Shown: piece by piece, positions 25,607 through 34,134 of the stretch
Position numbering within the stretch: the stretch's first letter is position 1
Layout: each line of letters opens with the position of its first letter
Source of the DNA: an uncultured Parabacteroides sp.
GTDB lineage: Bacteria; Bacteroidota; Bacteroidia; Bacteroidales; Tannerellaceae
NCBI GenBank assembly: GCA_900770835.1
Contig: CAAGLQ010000049.1
Coordinates: forward strand, 1 to 64,000
Length of the DNA stretch: 64,000 nt
Direction of reading: 5' to 3'
The notes under the pieces: model-generated
Seen by the model: only the letters and a program-made list of their open reading frames with translations
Database searches by the model: none
What the model was told of the DNA's origin: nothing
Made by a program: the position numbers and the translations under genes

Positions 25607-28600
25607 ATGTGTTGTATGAATAAAGTACGCAATGTGTTATGGTCACTCCTGTTCTTAATGGGCTTAGTTGGGGTGACTGCCTGTGGGGATGATGACGGTC
25701 CCCAGACAAATGGGAATGGTGATGTGCTGGCATATCTCTACGACGTGGAGGAGCGGACAGATGGCACAGAGACCAAGGCTCCGAAATCGACCTGGACAAC
25801 AGGGGACGCCATCGGCGTATTCTGTGTGGAGCCAGGTAAGCAACTGGGTCGTGTCAACTATGTCTCCAATTATAAATATGTATATGACGGGAGTAAATTC
25901 AAACCGGCTACCGCTGCGGATAATATCTGGATCAGCCGACAGGGTTCGTTTAAGTTCTTTGCGTATTATCCCTACGACGCAAGCAAGACGGGTGTCGATG
26001 CGACGGCTATGGAATTTACGCTGTCTTCGGACCAATCGGTTGAGACGAACCGGATCGCTTCCGATATTATCGCAGGTCAGTCCTATACGGCGGATAACAC
26101 GACGGGTGAGGTGGATATGATTTTCTACCACATGATGTCGGATGTGCGTTTTGTATGGACACGTGACGATGCGGAGAATGGGGAGTATGTGCGGGCGTTG
26201 TTCGCACCGAAGGCGATTGTGAACTTGGATCAGCTGACCTCACAGGTGGCTCCGGGGCAGACGATCGGTACCGGTATCCGCATGAACGTAAAAACGGAGT
26301 TTAATGCGGTGGCGGGTTCGACGGAGTATCAGGTGTATGTGCCGCCCGTGTCGATTAACCATGATCAGGATGTGTTTGTACCCTATGATGCGAACGAGGA
26401 GAAGCTCTCCTCGATCAAGGCGAACTTGGGTGCGCCGGGTACAGCCAAACAGCTGGAGCGGGGCAAGACCTATGACCTGGCGGGAACCATGTACACGATC
26501 ACGGCGGACGTGCGCCGTAACGGCGACCTGGTGACTGACGGGTGTGACGATTTCGACGGCTGCGTGGTGAACGCCGACGGCGGTGGCGACGCAGGAGACT
26601 TGAAACAGTTTGTGGGTCGTTACCTCTCCGGGCGGACCTGCACGGTGACAGCGGAGATAGCGGACAACGTAGTGCCGGGAACGCAGTTCATCGGGTGGTT
26701 TGAGTACGACCGGACAAGTGCTACTTGGTCTAAGGTGGAGGGCGCTACCGAGACCTATACGTTTGACGTGACAAAAAATAGACGCTTGCAGGCTCGTTAT
26801 GAGAACTACGTCTTCGGTCCTTGGACGTTGCAATGGACCCATGCGGGTGTGTCTACTGACGGGAGTGGTAACTTCACAACGACGATATCGAACATGGGTA
26901 CTCCGGCAGGGGGCTTGACGCTGGTGCCGAAGGCGACCCGCGACGTGACCCTCGATGGCGAGGTGGTAACGGATCCGGCGTTCACGACCCGCGAGGGTAG
27001 CCAGGTGGTGATGGAGATCGTGGACCAGACCCCGGACACGGATATGTGGGACGTGAACCCGTGGACGTTTGATGACGCCACGAAGGTTGTCACGGTTACC
27101 CCGAACATCGACTTTACCGATAACGGGACAAGCGGCACGCCGCTTGAGCGTAACCTGAAACTGAGCGTGAAGCTGCTGCAGGGTGGCCCGAACTACGATC
27201 CGGTCAACCATATCTATGACGACCTGTTGCTGACAGGCAACGGTGGGGATATGAGCATCGTGCAGAGCAAGGGTACCATGGCTTACAGCGCTTGGAAAGT
27301 GGAGACCGCTCCGACGGATAACTCGGGTATGCTGGCCAACGGCACGACAGTATCTTCAGTGGACGCGTTCGCCTATCGGACTTGGACATTGTCGGGCCAG
27401 ACAGTGAAACGGGAGTCCACCTCCGCCTATACGAATATCACGGCGGCGTTCACGACAACGGACAGCCACTGGACAGTGACTCCGGGCACGGAGGCGCTGA
27501 CCAAGACGGTGACGATCGAGGGGCATGAGTTCACCCTGATCAATGGACGTAACTTCAAGGTGCAGGCGGCGAACAATGAGTCACTCAATGTACGAAACAT
27601 CACCTGCCGCTTCAGCAGCAACTCGGTGTACTTGGATGTGGCGTTTAGCCAGCAGGCGGGTGTCAAGACGAACCGGAGCTACTCGGATTGGGTGATCGCC
27701 TTGACGGCGACGCCGACAACGCTGGAGCCGTACGCCTCCTCGGGCAACACCAATACCTCGTTGATCACGACATCGGCTTCCCGTACGATGACCTTTAAGT
27801 GGAACGAGACGGGTGACGACAAGACGGAGTCCCAGACGGACGGCGGCAGCTATAACTTTGGTAATGGCAATACCGGCACGCATCCGAAGGTGACCTGGAC
27901 GGTGACGCCGGAGAAGAGCGGACAGTTCTTCGCGCAGAGCGGCAACATCACGGGTAACCGTGTGGCGGTGAATAAGAACTATATTCTCATGCAGGATACA
28001 CCGGCCACGAGTGCCACGGTGACGGCAACGATCTCGAACAGTGTATCGGATAATGGCAACGGTAACGCGAATAGCTCAAAGGATATTACCTTGACTCAGA
28101 AGGGTGGTGCCTATACGGAGACGTTTGATGGTTGGACGGGCCAAAAGATTACCGTGGGGTCTGCGATCAATGGTGACGGTGGTACGACAACGTTCTCGGT
28201 AACGGTACCGAGCGGGTGGATCCGGGCGTATATCAATGGTGACCGCATGGCGGCGGGTGACTACCAGATATCGGCGGAGTGGAGTACGACATCGATTAGT
28301 AGTTCGTCTAATCAGTTCTCTGTTCAGAACGCTTCAAGCGGTAATGTGTCGGCCGAGGGTAACCATAGTAGCACACAGCCGGATTATACCTCTTGGTCGG
28401 GTGGTGGGGCTTCGTTGAGTAGCTCCAGCTTCGGGCGCAGTGGTGGATCAACGACGATATCGGCATCGGCTTATCCTACCCGTGAGGTATGGACACGGTA
28501 CAATACCTCTACTCGTACGGCTACGTTGACGGCTACGTTTACGAAACCTGCTTCGCATGCGTCTCAGAGTTATGTACCTACTCCGCCGAATGCGACGGCC

Positions 28601-29485
28601 ACTGTTTCACAGAATGGCTCTTCAACGGAGTTGAGTGGAACACGTAGCACAGAAAGTGATACGGAGTTTTCATGCTCGGAGAATCAGTCCTGGTCGAGTA
28701 CATCGGGGAAGACGTTGTATGTGGATTCGTATGCGCCAACAGAAACGGTGACAACGGATGTGTCTGCAGGTTCTTTGTCAGTGTCTCCTACAAGTATAAG
28801 TGCAAGAGGTGGTAACATTAGTGCCTCGGCTGGCTCTGGTACTCGTTATTACGATGTTTATTATTCATCGTATAACCGGAGTGGTACAGTGACGATTACA
28901 TTTACTAAGTCTGGTATATCCAAGACTGTTGGGTATTCACAATCGAGCTCAAGGACCTATAAAGAAAGTGGTACATCAAGTGTTTCGGGTTCTATCTCTT
29001 GGCCGTCTTGGGCAAGTGGAGGGTATGCGAGCGAAAATACTTCAACCTCGTCACGGTCGGGTTCGGTAACGGCTAAGTATAGTTATGATGGGTATTCAGA
29101 TTCAAGGTCGGTGACGATTACGCAGGCTGCGGCTGAGATTACCTATAGTAATTACAAGATTACGGTGAATCCGACGTCAATGAGCTGGGCTGGTAACTCT
29201 GAAACAAGCAAATCGTATTCGGTTTCAGGTTCTGCTACGAAATATGTCAATGGGACTTCTCAGGGTACGGTTAGCTTTAGTGTGACAAGTATCAGTGCGT
29301 CTTGTACGGGTGACTTTAGTGGCAGCTCAAGTAGTATTTGGCCGGATGGAACTAATGAAACGAGCTCGACTAAGACAGGTACGGCGACTATTACAGGTTA
29401 TGTGAATGGGACGAAGTGTACTGCTACTATTAGCTTGTCGCAGGCGGTTCGTGATTGGACGGTCACTGGTGGTGGAGGGAATTAA
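25607..29485 (+). CDS. giant fimbrillin-headed adhesin lipoprotein
   Basis: 1,293 residues from ATG 25607; ATG 25616 is an alternative. The signal ends in the lipobox LVGVTAC followed by GDDDG. Residues about 30-320 are fimbrillin-like (TWTTGDAIGVFCV, FFAYYPYDAS, MIFYHMMSDVRFVW). Residues about 335-405 resemble a divergent InlB-type B-repeat (FIGWFEYDRTSATW, LQARYENY). From about 405 come successive Ig/BACON-like units about 90-120 residues long, each starting with a W-containing strand (FGPWTLQW, YSAWKVET, YSDWVIAL). Ser/Thr-rich repeats follow up to a last VRDWTVTGGGGN. Composition changes near 28.3 kb to a more AT-rich, Ser-dominated coding style. It is a probable surface adhesin. Confidence 0.8.
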   Translation: MCCMNKVRNVLWSLLFLMGLVGVTACGDDDGPQTNGNGDVLAYLYDVEERTDGTETKAPKSTWTTGDAIGVFCVEPGKQLGRVNYVSNYKYVYDGSKFKPATAADNIWISRQGSFKFFAYYPYDASKTGVDATAMEFTLSSDQSVETNRIASDIIAGQSYTADNTTGEVDMIFYHMMSDVRFVWTRDDAENGEYVRALFAPKAIVNLDQLTSQVAPGQTIGTGIRMNVKTEFNAVAGSTEYQVYVPPVSINHDQDVFVPYDANEEKLSSIKANLGAPGTAKQLERGKTYDLAGTMYTITADVRRNGDLVTDGCDDFDGCVVNADGGGDAGDLKQFVGRYLSGRTCTVTAEIADNVVPGTQFIGWFEYDRTSATWSKVEGATETYTFDVTKNRRLQARYENYVFGPWTLQWTHAGVSTDGSGNFTTTISNMGTPAGGLTLVPKATRDVTLDGEVVTDPAFTTREGSQVVMEIVDQTPDTDMWDVNPWTFDDATKVVTVTPNIDFTDNGTSGTPLERNLKLSVKLLQGGPNYDPVNHIYDDLLLTGNGGDMSIVQSKGTMAYSAWKVETAPTDNSGMLANGTTVSSVDAFAYRTWTLSGQTVKRESTSAYTNITAAFTTTDSHWTVTPGTEALTKTVTIEGHEFTLINGRNFKVQAANNESLNVRNITCRFSSNSVYLDVAFSQQAGVKTNRSYSDWVIALTATPTTLEPYASSGNTNTSLITTSASRTMTFKWNETGDDKTESQTDGGSYNFGNGNTGTHPKVTWTVTPEKSGQFFAQSGNITGNRVAVNKNYILMQDTPATSATVTATISNSVSDNGNGNANSSKDITLTQKGGAYTETFDGWTGQKITVGSAINGDGGTTTFSVTVPSGWIRAYINGDRMAAGDYQISAEWSTTSISSSSNQFSVQNASSGNVSAEGNHSSTQPDYTSWSGGGASLSSSSFGRSGGSTTISASAYPTREVWTRYNTSTRTATLTATFTKPASHASQSYVPTPPNATATVSQNGSSTELSGTRSTESDTEFSCSENQSWSSTSGKTLYVDSYAPTETVTTDVSAGSLSVSPTSISARGGNISASAGSGTRYYDVYYSSYNRSGTVTITFTKSGISKTVGYSQSSSRTYKESGTSSVSGSISWPSWASGGYASENTSTSSRSGSVTAKYSYDGYSDSRSVTITQAAAEITYSNYKITVNPTSMSWAGNSETSKSYSVSGSATKYVNGTSQGTVSFSVTSISASCTGDFSGSSSSIWPDGTNETSSTKTGTATITGYVNGTKCTATISLSQAVRDWTVTGGGGN

Positions 29486-29494
29486 TTCCTCCAC
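29472..29494 (+). terminator. terminator overlapping the adhesin stop codon
   Basis: GTGGAGG pairs with CCTCCAC and AATT with AATT across a single bulged G. The hairpin spans the adhesin stop codon and is followed by TATTTATGG. Confidence 0.6.
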
Positions 29495-29512
29495 TATTTA
29501 TGGAAATTATTA

Positions 29513-29520
29513 TATCTTTG
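29513..29520 (+). promoter_or_regulatory. -7 element before the secreted protein gene
   Basis: TATCTTTG is a perfect TAnnTTTG, 20 bases before ATG 29540, directly after the adhesin terminator. Confidence 0.55.
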
Positions 29521-29539
29521 TAATCTAAATATTTTTTCT

Positions 29540-30817
29540 ATGAACAAACTAAAATTGTATTTATCATTGATAGGGCTACTATTAATAGCCTCTATGCCAA
29601 AAGCGTGGTCATACGAAGATTTGACAAACGTAGTTGTGGAATTGGTTGATATACCAGATGTTTCTGTTACTATAAGAGAGACTCATTATGGGAATATTGC
29701 CGTAAAAGGTCAAACCAAAGTATTGGGTGTAACTTTGTACAGTAACTTGACAAGTACGAAACAATGCGATATAACCTTTGCAGCATTTAAAAATGATGGA
29801 GAGGTTGTACAAATCTATGATGGCGACAAGAATGTTTCACTCGAGGCAAACGGTAGCTATGAATTGAAGGTTCCTTGTTTAATCAATTTGCCAGAAGGAG
29901 ACTATCATTTTGTACCGGTGATCCATTTTACGGGTGATTCTAAATGGTATATATGTCGTAGGATGACTTCTGTTGTCAAGAACGGATATTGGAAGTTACA
30001 TGTCTATGAGGATTATAAGGCTCCCTCTTCAGATTACATGAACCTACCAGATATAGAAGGTAAGGGCGATAGCGAATATAGCCTCTATCATTTTTATCAG
30101 AACGAAAAGTTCAGAGTAGAGATGAATTTAGTTAATAAGCGTTCTGAGGAATTAAGAGGAAAGCTAAAAATCGTTTGGGAACGAAATATGGCTAAGTTTT
30201 GGCGGGGAATGAGCTATGAATCCGGCGATATTACCACCGAATGGCAAGAGTGTGCTTCAATGTTAGCTTATGCAGGAGATACGAGAGCGGTCAATGGAGC
30301 AATACCTATATCAATACCTGCGAATGAGTCTCTGCATTTGATCATAAAGGATTGTTATTTGTGTAGTTATCATGATTATGGTAATAGATGGAGTCCTTTT
30401 TTGTGTGCTTATTTTTTACCTGAGGGGAGTGCTGATATAGAATCTAACTGGTTATTGGTCAATGAAAATGCAGACTTCGCTTTTGATGAAACGGTTTTGA
30501 AAGATAATTATGGCTGGGACCATGGCTTGAATCAGTTGGCTTGCAAAACCTTTGAAGGTTCATTATCAACGGAACGCATCAATATAGAATCGATAGTATT
30601 TTCTTATAATAGAAGCGTCCGGATGGTTACTATTGAAGGGCTCACGGACTCTGGCTTTATCCGTGTGATAACTATGGATGGAAAATTAGTAGAAACAGCC
30701 TGTTCAATCGTAAATGGATCATCTTCATTTGTGCTACCCTCAAATGGGAGGATCTACATCATTAGTATTTATGATTCGGATGGGATGTTAGTTAAGTCAT
30801 TCAAGGTCCTTTCATAA
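29540..30817 (+). CDS. secreted protein with type IX-like C-terminal signal
   Basis: 425 residues. Signal peptide YLSLIGLLLIASMPKAWS. Residues about 25-130 resemble a bacterial Ig/CARDB-type beta domain (VLGVTLYSNLTSTKQCDITF, LPEGDYHFVPVIHF). The centre is not recognised, with Trp/Tyr-rich segments (SLYHFYQNEKFRVEMNLVNK, CYLCSYHDYGNRW). The last 75 residues (INIESIVFSYN, VITMDGKLVET, YIISIYDSDGMLVKSFKVLS) match the layout of type IX secretion tails. It is AT-rich compared with neighbours. The function of the mature protein is unknown. Confidence 0.7.
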   Translation: MNKLKLYLSLIGLLLIASMPKAWSYEDLTNVVVELVDIPDVSVTIRETHYGNIAVKGQTKVLGVTLYSNLTSTKQCDITFAAFKNDGEVVQIYDGDKNVSLEANGSYELKVPCLINLPEGDYHFVPVIHFTGDSKWYICRRMTSVVKNGYWKLHVYEDYKAPSSDYMNLPDIEGKGDSEYSLYHFYQNEKFRVEMNLVNKRSEELRGKLKIVWERNMAKFWRGMSYESGDITTEWQECASMLAYAGDTRAVNGAIPISIPANESLHLIIKDCYLCSYHDYGNRWSPFLCAYFLPEGSADIESNWLLVNENADFAFDETVLKDNYGWDHGLNQLACKTFEGSLSTERINIESIVFSYNRSVRMVTIEGLTDSGFIRVITMDGKLVETACSIVNGSSSFVLPSNGRIYIISIYDSDGMLVKSFKVLS

Positions 30818-30972
30818 AACTGCGGAAATTCTTGACTGAAAGATGTTGCATAGAACAACTGTGAGAATCAGTTGAGAACTGTTATATGAAAGGTGTATGA
30901 TTCCTTGGTTATAGATTGTTAAAAAATATCGGTATGTTTTGATATATATCTATTGATATAATAAGTTATATA

Positions 30973-30980
30973 TACCTTTG
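30973..30980 (+). promoter_or_regulatory. -7 element before the cassette lipoprotein
   Basis: TACCTTTG lies 24 bases before the ATG at 31005. It places transcription start after the TTG at 30978, so ATG 31005 is the start. TTG at 30953-30955 is a loose -33 candidate. Confidence 0.55.
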
Positions 30981-31004
30981 TTTCACAAACTAAAATGTTT
31001 AACT

Positions 31005-31868
31005 ATGAAAAGATTACGTTTATGCTATTTATTGCTGACATTAGTCTTATTTGGATTAGGTGCATGTCAGGAGAAGTTTGAGAATGAATCAGAGTATTCT
31101 GATTCAAATCGTACGGAATTCTCAGTCAAAGAAGAGGTAATAACTAAGGCTGGGACTAAGTCCACCTCCATTACTGGTGGTACGGGAACTTTTAAGACTG
31201 GATCAAGCACTACAGTTACTGCAAAGGGTGGGGCGACAATCACAGGGAAGCGCACATCTGGCAGCGGTTCTATTGGCGCTACTTATCAACAAGGTGGAGT
31301 TGCTAAAGCTGATATTAATGACATCCATGGTGATTGGACTGTTTCTGCAACAATCCCCACTTATACAGTTACTGTAAAAGCTGGAACGGGTGGATCTGCG
31401 TCTGGAGGTGGTACTGTTGAGGCTGGTGATGCAGTTACATTGAGATATTCAAAGAATAGCGGCTATGATTTTAATGGTTGGACATCTAGTAATGGTCAAT
31501 CAATAGCAAGTTCTGCTTCATCATTCGTGCCTAGTTCGGACTGTACTGTGACTGCAAATTTCAAGGCTGCTGCAGCATCTACTGGAACCTTGGTTGTGTC
31601 TGTTTTAAATTGGTATGGTAGTGATAGTTATCTATCAAAAGTGTCGTATAACTTAGATGGAAGTACTACTACTGTAACGGGCAGGTGGGATGAACCAGAT
31701 GACTTCTTGACCAAAACATTGTCTGCTGGTTCACACAGCATTTCTATTGTTTCTTCAGGAACTACAGTGGTTGGAGCAAGTGGTTACAAAGTGTATTTTG
31801 ATCCCGCAACATTTACTATAAGCGCAGGTCAAACCACGTATGTGAATTTGATAGTTACAACTAACTAA
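31005..31868 (+). CDS. surface lipoprotein with exchangeable C-terminus
   Basis: 287 residues. Lipobox LFGLGAC followed by QEKFENESEYSD. Residues 45-115 are Thr/Gly/Ser-rich beta repeats. Residues about 120-188 form a divergent InlB-type B-repeat (YTVTVKAGTGGSASGGG, YDFNGWTSSNG, CTVTANFKA). The last 100 residues (GTLVVSVLNWYGSDSYLSKV ... YVNLIVTT) are a separate beta domain. The B-repeat end at 31533-31569 is repeated exactly, inverted, at 32464-32500, in frame with a different 100-residue ending. The present ending is therefore probably one of two alternative cassettes. Confidence 0.75.
   Translation: MKRLRLCYLLLTLVLFGLGACQEKFENESEYSDSNRTEFSVKEEVITKAGTKSTSITGGTGTFKTGSSTTVTAKGGATITGKRTSGSGSIGATYQQGGVAKADINDIHGDWTVSATIPTYTVTVKAGTGGSASGGGTVEAGDAVTLRYSKNSGYDFNGWTSSNGQSIASSASSFVPSSDCTVTANFKAAAASTGTLVVSVLNWYGSDSYLSKVSYNLDGSTTTVTGRWDEPDDFLTKTLSAGSHSISIVSSGTTVVGASGYKVYFDPATFTISAGQTTYVNLIVTTN
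31533..31569 (+). repeat. 37-bp inverted repeat, left copy
   Basis: The 37 bases starting AGTTCGGACTGTAC and ending TTTCAAGGCTG are identical, in reverse orientation, to 32464-32500. Here they encode SSDCTVTANFKA at the end of the B-repeat. The flanking bases differ on both sides, so the repeat edges are sharp. Confidence 0.9.
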
Positions 31869-31881
31869 ATAACAGCACAAT

Positions 31882-31930
31882 CAATTGGGTAGGAGCGCAG
31901 GGAATTAATCTCTACGCTCCTACCCGATTG
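31882..31930 (+). terminator. strong bidirectional terminator between cassettes
   Basis: A stem of 16 pairs (CAATTGGGTAGGAGCG with CGCTCCTACCCGATTG, one T-G) encloses a 17-base loop, 13 bases after the lipoprotein stop. Being nearly symmetric, it can serve the forward gene and also the reverse-strand cassette. It would keep working after inversion of the 31533-32500 segment. Confidence 0.75.
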
Positions 31931-32161
31931 TATCAGAGTTTGCGTACTCCACCTATATGTATGGTAGCGCCGTATACGAAACCCGTACTTACGGTGCAAT
32001 GAGTGGTGCTGGGGCGAAATCCCCACATCTACTCTATTAGCACACAACATTATCTTGTTATCTAATCTGTTGGAAAGTCGAAGTCATCATGAATAGATGT
32101 AAACATAATTACTTTGCGCTATTCCAAACTTCTCGATATGACAACTAAAAATGGTATTGGC

Positions 32162-32514
32162 TTAGTAATTGATATAAATTGTCGCTGACTGATTGGTTGA
32201 TAAATTGGAAAAAGTTTTTGTTGTAGATCCTGCCATGTCAAAATCACAACCATAATTATCACACGATACCGTCATTGTGACATTAGCCCCTTTGTTTGCT
32301 GTTATTGTCCAAGTTTTTACTGAAGCACTAGAAGCAACAATTTGTGAAGTGTTAGGGCTCATTGAGTTATGGCCACTCACAGCCAAGGAAACTGTAGCCT
32401 TTTTCCCTGTTGCGATGCCTGTCGATTTTGTTGAAACTGTAATAGTATAAGTTTGTGTCTCTACAGCCTTGAAATTTGCAGTCACAGTACAGTCCGAACT
32501 GTTGTCTTTTAGTT
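32162..32514 (-). pseudogene. silent promoterless C-terminal cassette
   Basis: On the reverse strand an open frame has no start or promoter. It begins after a stop near 32550, passes through a B-repeat end (ITSQLKDNSSDCTVTANFKA), and continues with a 100-residue ending (VETQTYTITVSTK, ATGKKATVSLAVSGHN, TKTFSNLSTNQSATIYINY) to a stop at 32162. The part after the shared 37 bp is about 300 bases, the same length as the ending of the gene at 31005, and is in the same phase. It looks like a stored alternative ending that inversion or gene conversion could install. Confidence 0.7.
32464..32500 (-). repeat. 37-bp inverted repeat, right copy
   Basis: Exact reverse complement of 31533-31569. The two copies bound a 968-bp segment that contains both cassette endings and the central terminator. 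Confidence 0.9.
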
Positions 32515-32864
32515 GGGACGTGATTGGCTCTATATCTGAACTTTAAGCTATATGTAGTGATTTGATAATTTGACTAAGGTTGGTACATTTTTGGAGTACC
32601 TATTTGGTATCTTTAGATGATCCGAGCTAATGTGATAATCCAAAAGAATGCTAAATCTTCAGATCTTCAGTGACATGGGATTCAGATTATGGATATATTT
32701 GAATGCTGAAAAAATTAAACTATTTCATTTTGTTGGTGAGCGGTCGTTGGGAAACGGTCGCTTTTTCTTTTAGATAATTTCTGATATAGTGTTTTTGCCA
32801 ACCTTTTCTTCTTAGGTTGGCGTCGATCGTTTACTTGGTCTCCACTGGAGAATTAGATGTTGTA
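32515..32864. other. intergenic region with two hairpins
   Basis: No gene is seen. A forward terminator lies at 32740-32770. A second hairpin, GCCAACCT with AGGTTGGC around TTTCTTCTT, spans 32797-32822 without a U-tract on either strand. The region is AT-rich. Confidence 0.5.
32740..32770 (+). terminator. intrinsic terminator without an upstream forward gene
   Basis: A 9-bp stem (GCGGTCGTT with AACGGTCGC, two G-U pairs) is followed by TTTTTCTTTT, a classical U-tract on the forward strand. The nearest forward gene ends 870 bases away, so it may end a small RNA or mark the original 3' end of a rearranged locus. Confidence 0.6.
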
Positions 32865-33074
32865 TTAGAGATGCGGTGGTTCATCCTCACTCGCTGATCT
32901 CAATTTTGCGATCACATAGTCGATTTCACCCTTTACTTCGAATGGTTCTAACGCACCTGGGACAAGTATATAGGTATAACTGTAGTTTTCTGAAGGGCAT
33001 ACGCAACTGACTTGTGCGGGATTGATGTATACCGGATCCCCAACTTCACGTGTATAGAACTTGACAAACTTCAT
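32865..33074 (-). CDS. small FlbD-like-fold protein, unknown
   Basis: 69 residues, last of three small reverse genes. The pattern VYINPAQVSCVCPS, YTYILVPGALEPFEV, then IDYVIAKLRS resembles the short beta-plus-helix proteins of the FlbD/YlzI type (N-P near the start, G-x-V strand, then helix). This is by eye and implies nothing about motility. It starts 12 bases after the preceding stop. Confidence 0.5.
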   Translation of the reverse strand: MKFVKFYTREVGDPVYINPAQVSCVCPSENYSYTYILVPGALEPFEVKGEIDYVIAKLRSASEDEPPHL

Positions 33075-33086
33075 AACTCTTCCTCC

Positions 33087-33401
33087 TTAGTTTTTTTCTT
33101 TTAGATTTTCAAACCACTCTTGCTCGGTAATGGAAAGCGCATTGAATGAGATATAGCACTTGTCTTGATAACAGTTTACCGTTTTGCCTTTCTTGAGACA
33201 ATAGGATGCCAAATGCCTAAACTCAATGGTATGCCCTGCCTTCTTTTCCATTTCCTTCAGGAAATCTTGACGAAAGTAATAGGCTTTTCCGTCGGCAACC
33301 ATACCAATGTGTGCGGCCAACATTTTTGCGAGGCTAACGGCAGGTTTTATCATATTGTTTCCCTGCATACATTTTGGGTGTTGGGTGATCGGTTCCTCCA
33401 T
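33087..33401 (-). CDS. small paralogous protein A, unknown
   Basis: 104 residues. It shares order and motifs with the next gene upstream (33417-33776): AVSLAKMLAAHIGMVADGKAYYF here against AVELAQSKNANIGIIAYGKAFYF there, and then CYISFNALSITEQEWFENL against GISFHSLDTTADEWLQEA. They are tandem paralogues separated by 15 bases. There is no signal peptide. Function unknown. Confidence 0.6.
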   Translation of the reverse strand: MEEPITQHPKCMQGNNMIKPAVSLAKMLAAHIGMVADGKAYYFRQDFLKEMEKKAGHTIEFRHLASYCLKKGKTVNCYQDKCYISFNALSITEQEWFENLKEKN

Positions 33402-33416
33402 ATCTTTTTCTGTTAT

Positions 33417-33776
33417 TTATTCATCCTCTGACTCTTCATCAATTTCTTCGTCGCAGTCTTTATTCTGCAGGTCAATCGCTTCCTGAAGCCACTCATCTGC
33501 TGTGGTGTCTAGCGAATGGAATGAGATCCCTGATTTGACGTTATTACAATCGATCTCCTTTCCAATGTCTCTGGTCAGTACGACAAGGTGGCCGATCTGG
33601 ATGGTTTTGTCAGTCTTCGTCTGTATATCTTCTAACACATCCTTATAAAAGTAGAAAGCCTTGCCATAGGCTATGATCCCAATGTTGGCGTTCTTCGACT
33701 GGGCTAACTCAACTGCGCTCTTCGATAAGATATCATCCAGTTGCTGCGTGCTTTGTTGTTTGTGTTCTTCTTCCAT
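33417..33776 (-). CDS. small paralogous protein B, unknown
   Basis: 119 residues, first gene of the reverse trio and paralogue of 33087-33401. The C-terminus is an acidic tail (CDEEIDEESEDE) absent from the paralogue. The reverse-strand -7 element TAATTTTG at 33797-33790 lies 13 bases before its ATG. Function unknown. Confidence 0.6.
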   Translation of the reverse strand: MEEEHKQQSTQQLDDILSKSAVELAQSKNANIGIIAYGKAFYFYKDVLEDIQTKTDKTIQIGHLVVLTRDIGKEIDCNNVKSGISFHSLDTTADEWLQEAIDLQNKDCDEEIDEESEDE

Positions 33777-33789
33777 CTCTTTTTTGCCC

Positions 33790-33797
33790 CAAAATTA
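33790..33797 (-). promoter_or_regulatory. -7 element of the reverse trio
   Basis: On the reverse strand TAATTTTG matches TAnnTTTG, 13 bases upstream of the start at 33776. The rest of 33777-34134 holds no gene; it contains one strand-biased motif (33946-33954) and the leader of the SusC gene. Confidence 0.5.
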
Positions 33798-34134
33798 CCC
33801 TTTCTAAGTCTTACTTGGAAGCGTTTTGTTATGTTTCGTAGCATGGTTTCGGTTTTATGGGCTTACGTTACTCTTCTCGGATAGTCGATTTTGGTTTTCT
33901 TGGATTGTTAAGGTAAATTAAATTTTACGGTGTTTGGAAACCAAAACAGTAGGGGACAATGACATAATCCCTACTTTTGGCTCGGTTTTTTGACGATTAG
34001 CTGGTTTTTGGGCTGATCTGCTTTTTTTGAGAAAAAGCTGTTTTTTGTATTTGAATATCACTTGGCTCAGGCGTGGGTGTGTGGTGATTCGAATCTTTGC
34101 AATACTAATAAATACATTATTTAAACAAGTGTCT

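Noticed and set aside
28800..29480. CRISPR-like or tandem DNA repeats in the Ser-rich adhesin end
   Set aside because: Similarity is at the level of Ser/Thr/Gly codons; no regular repeat unit or spacing is present.
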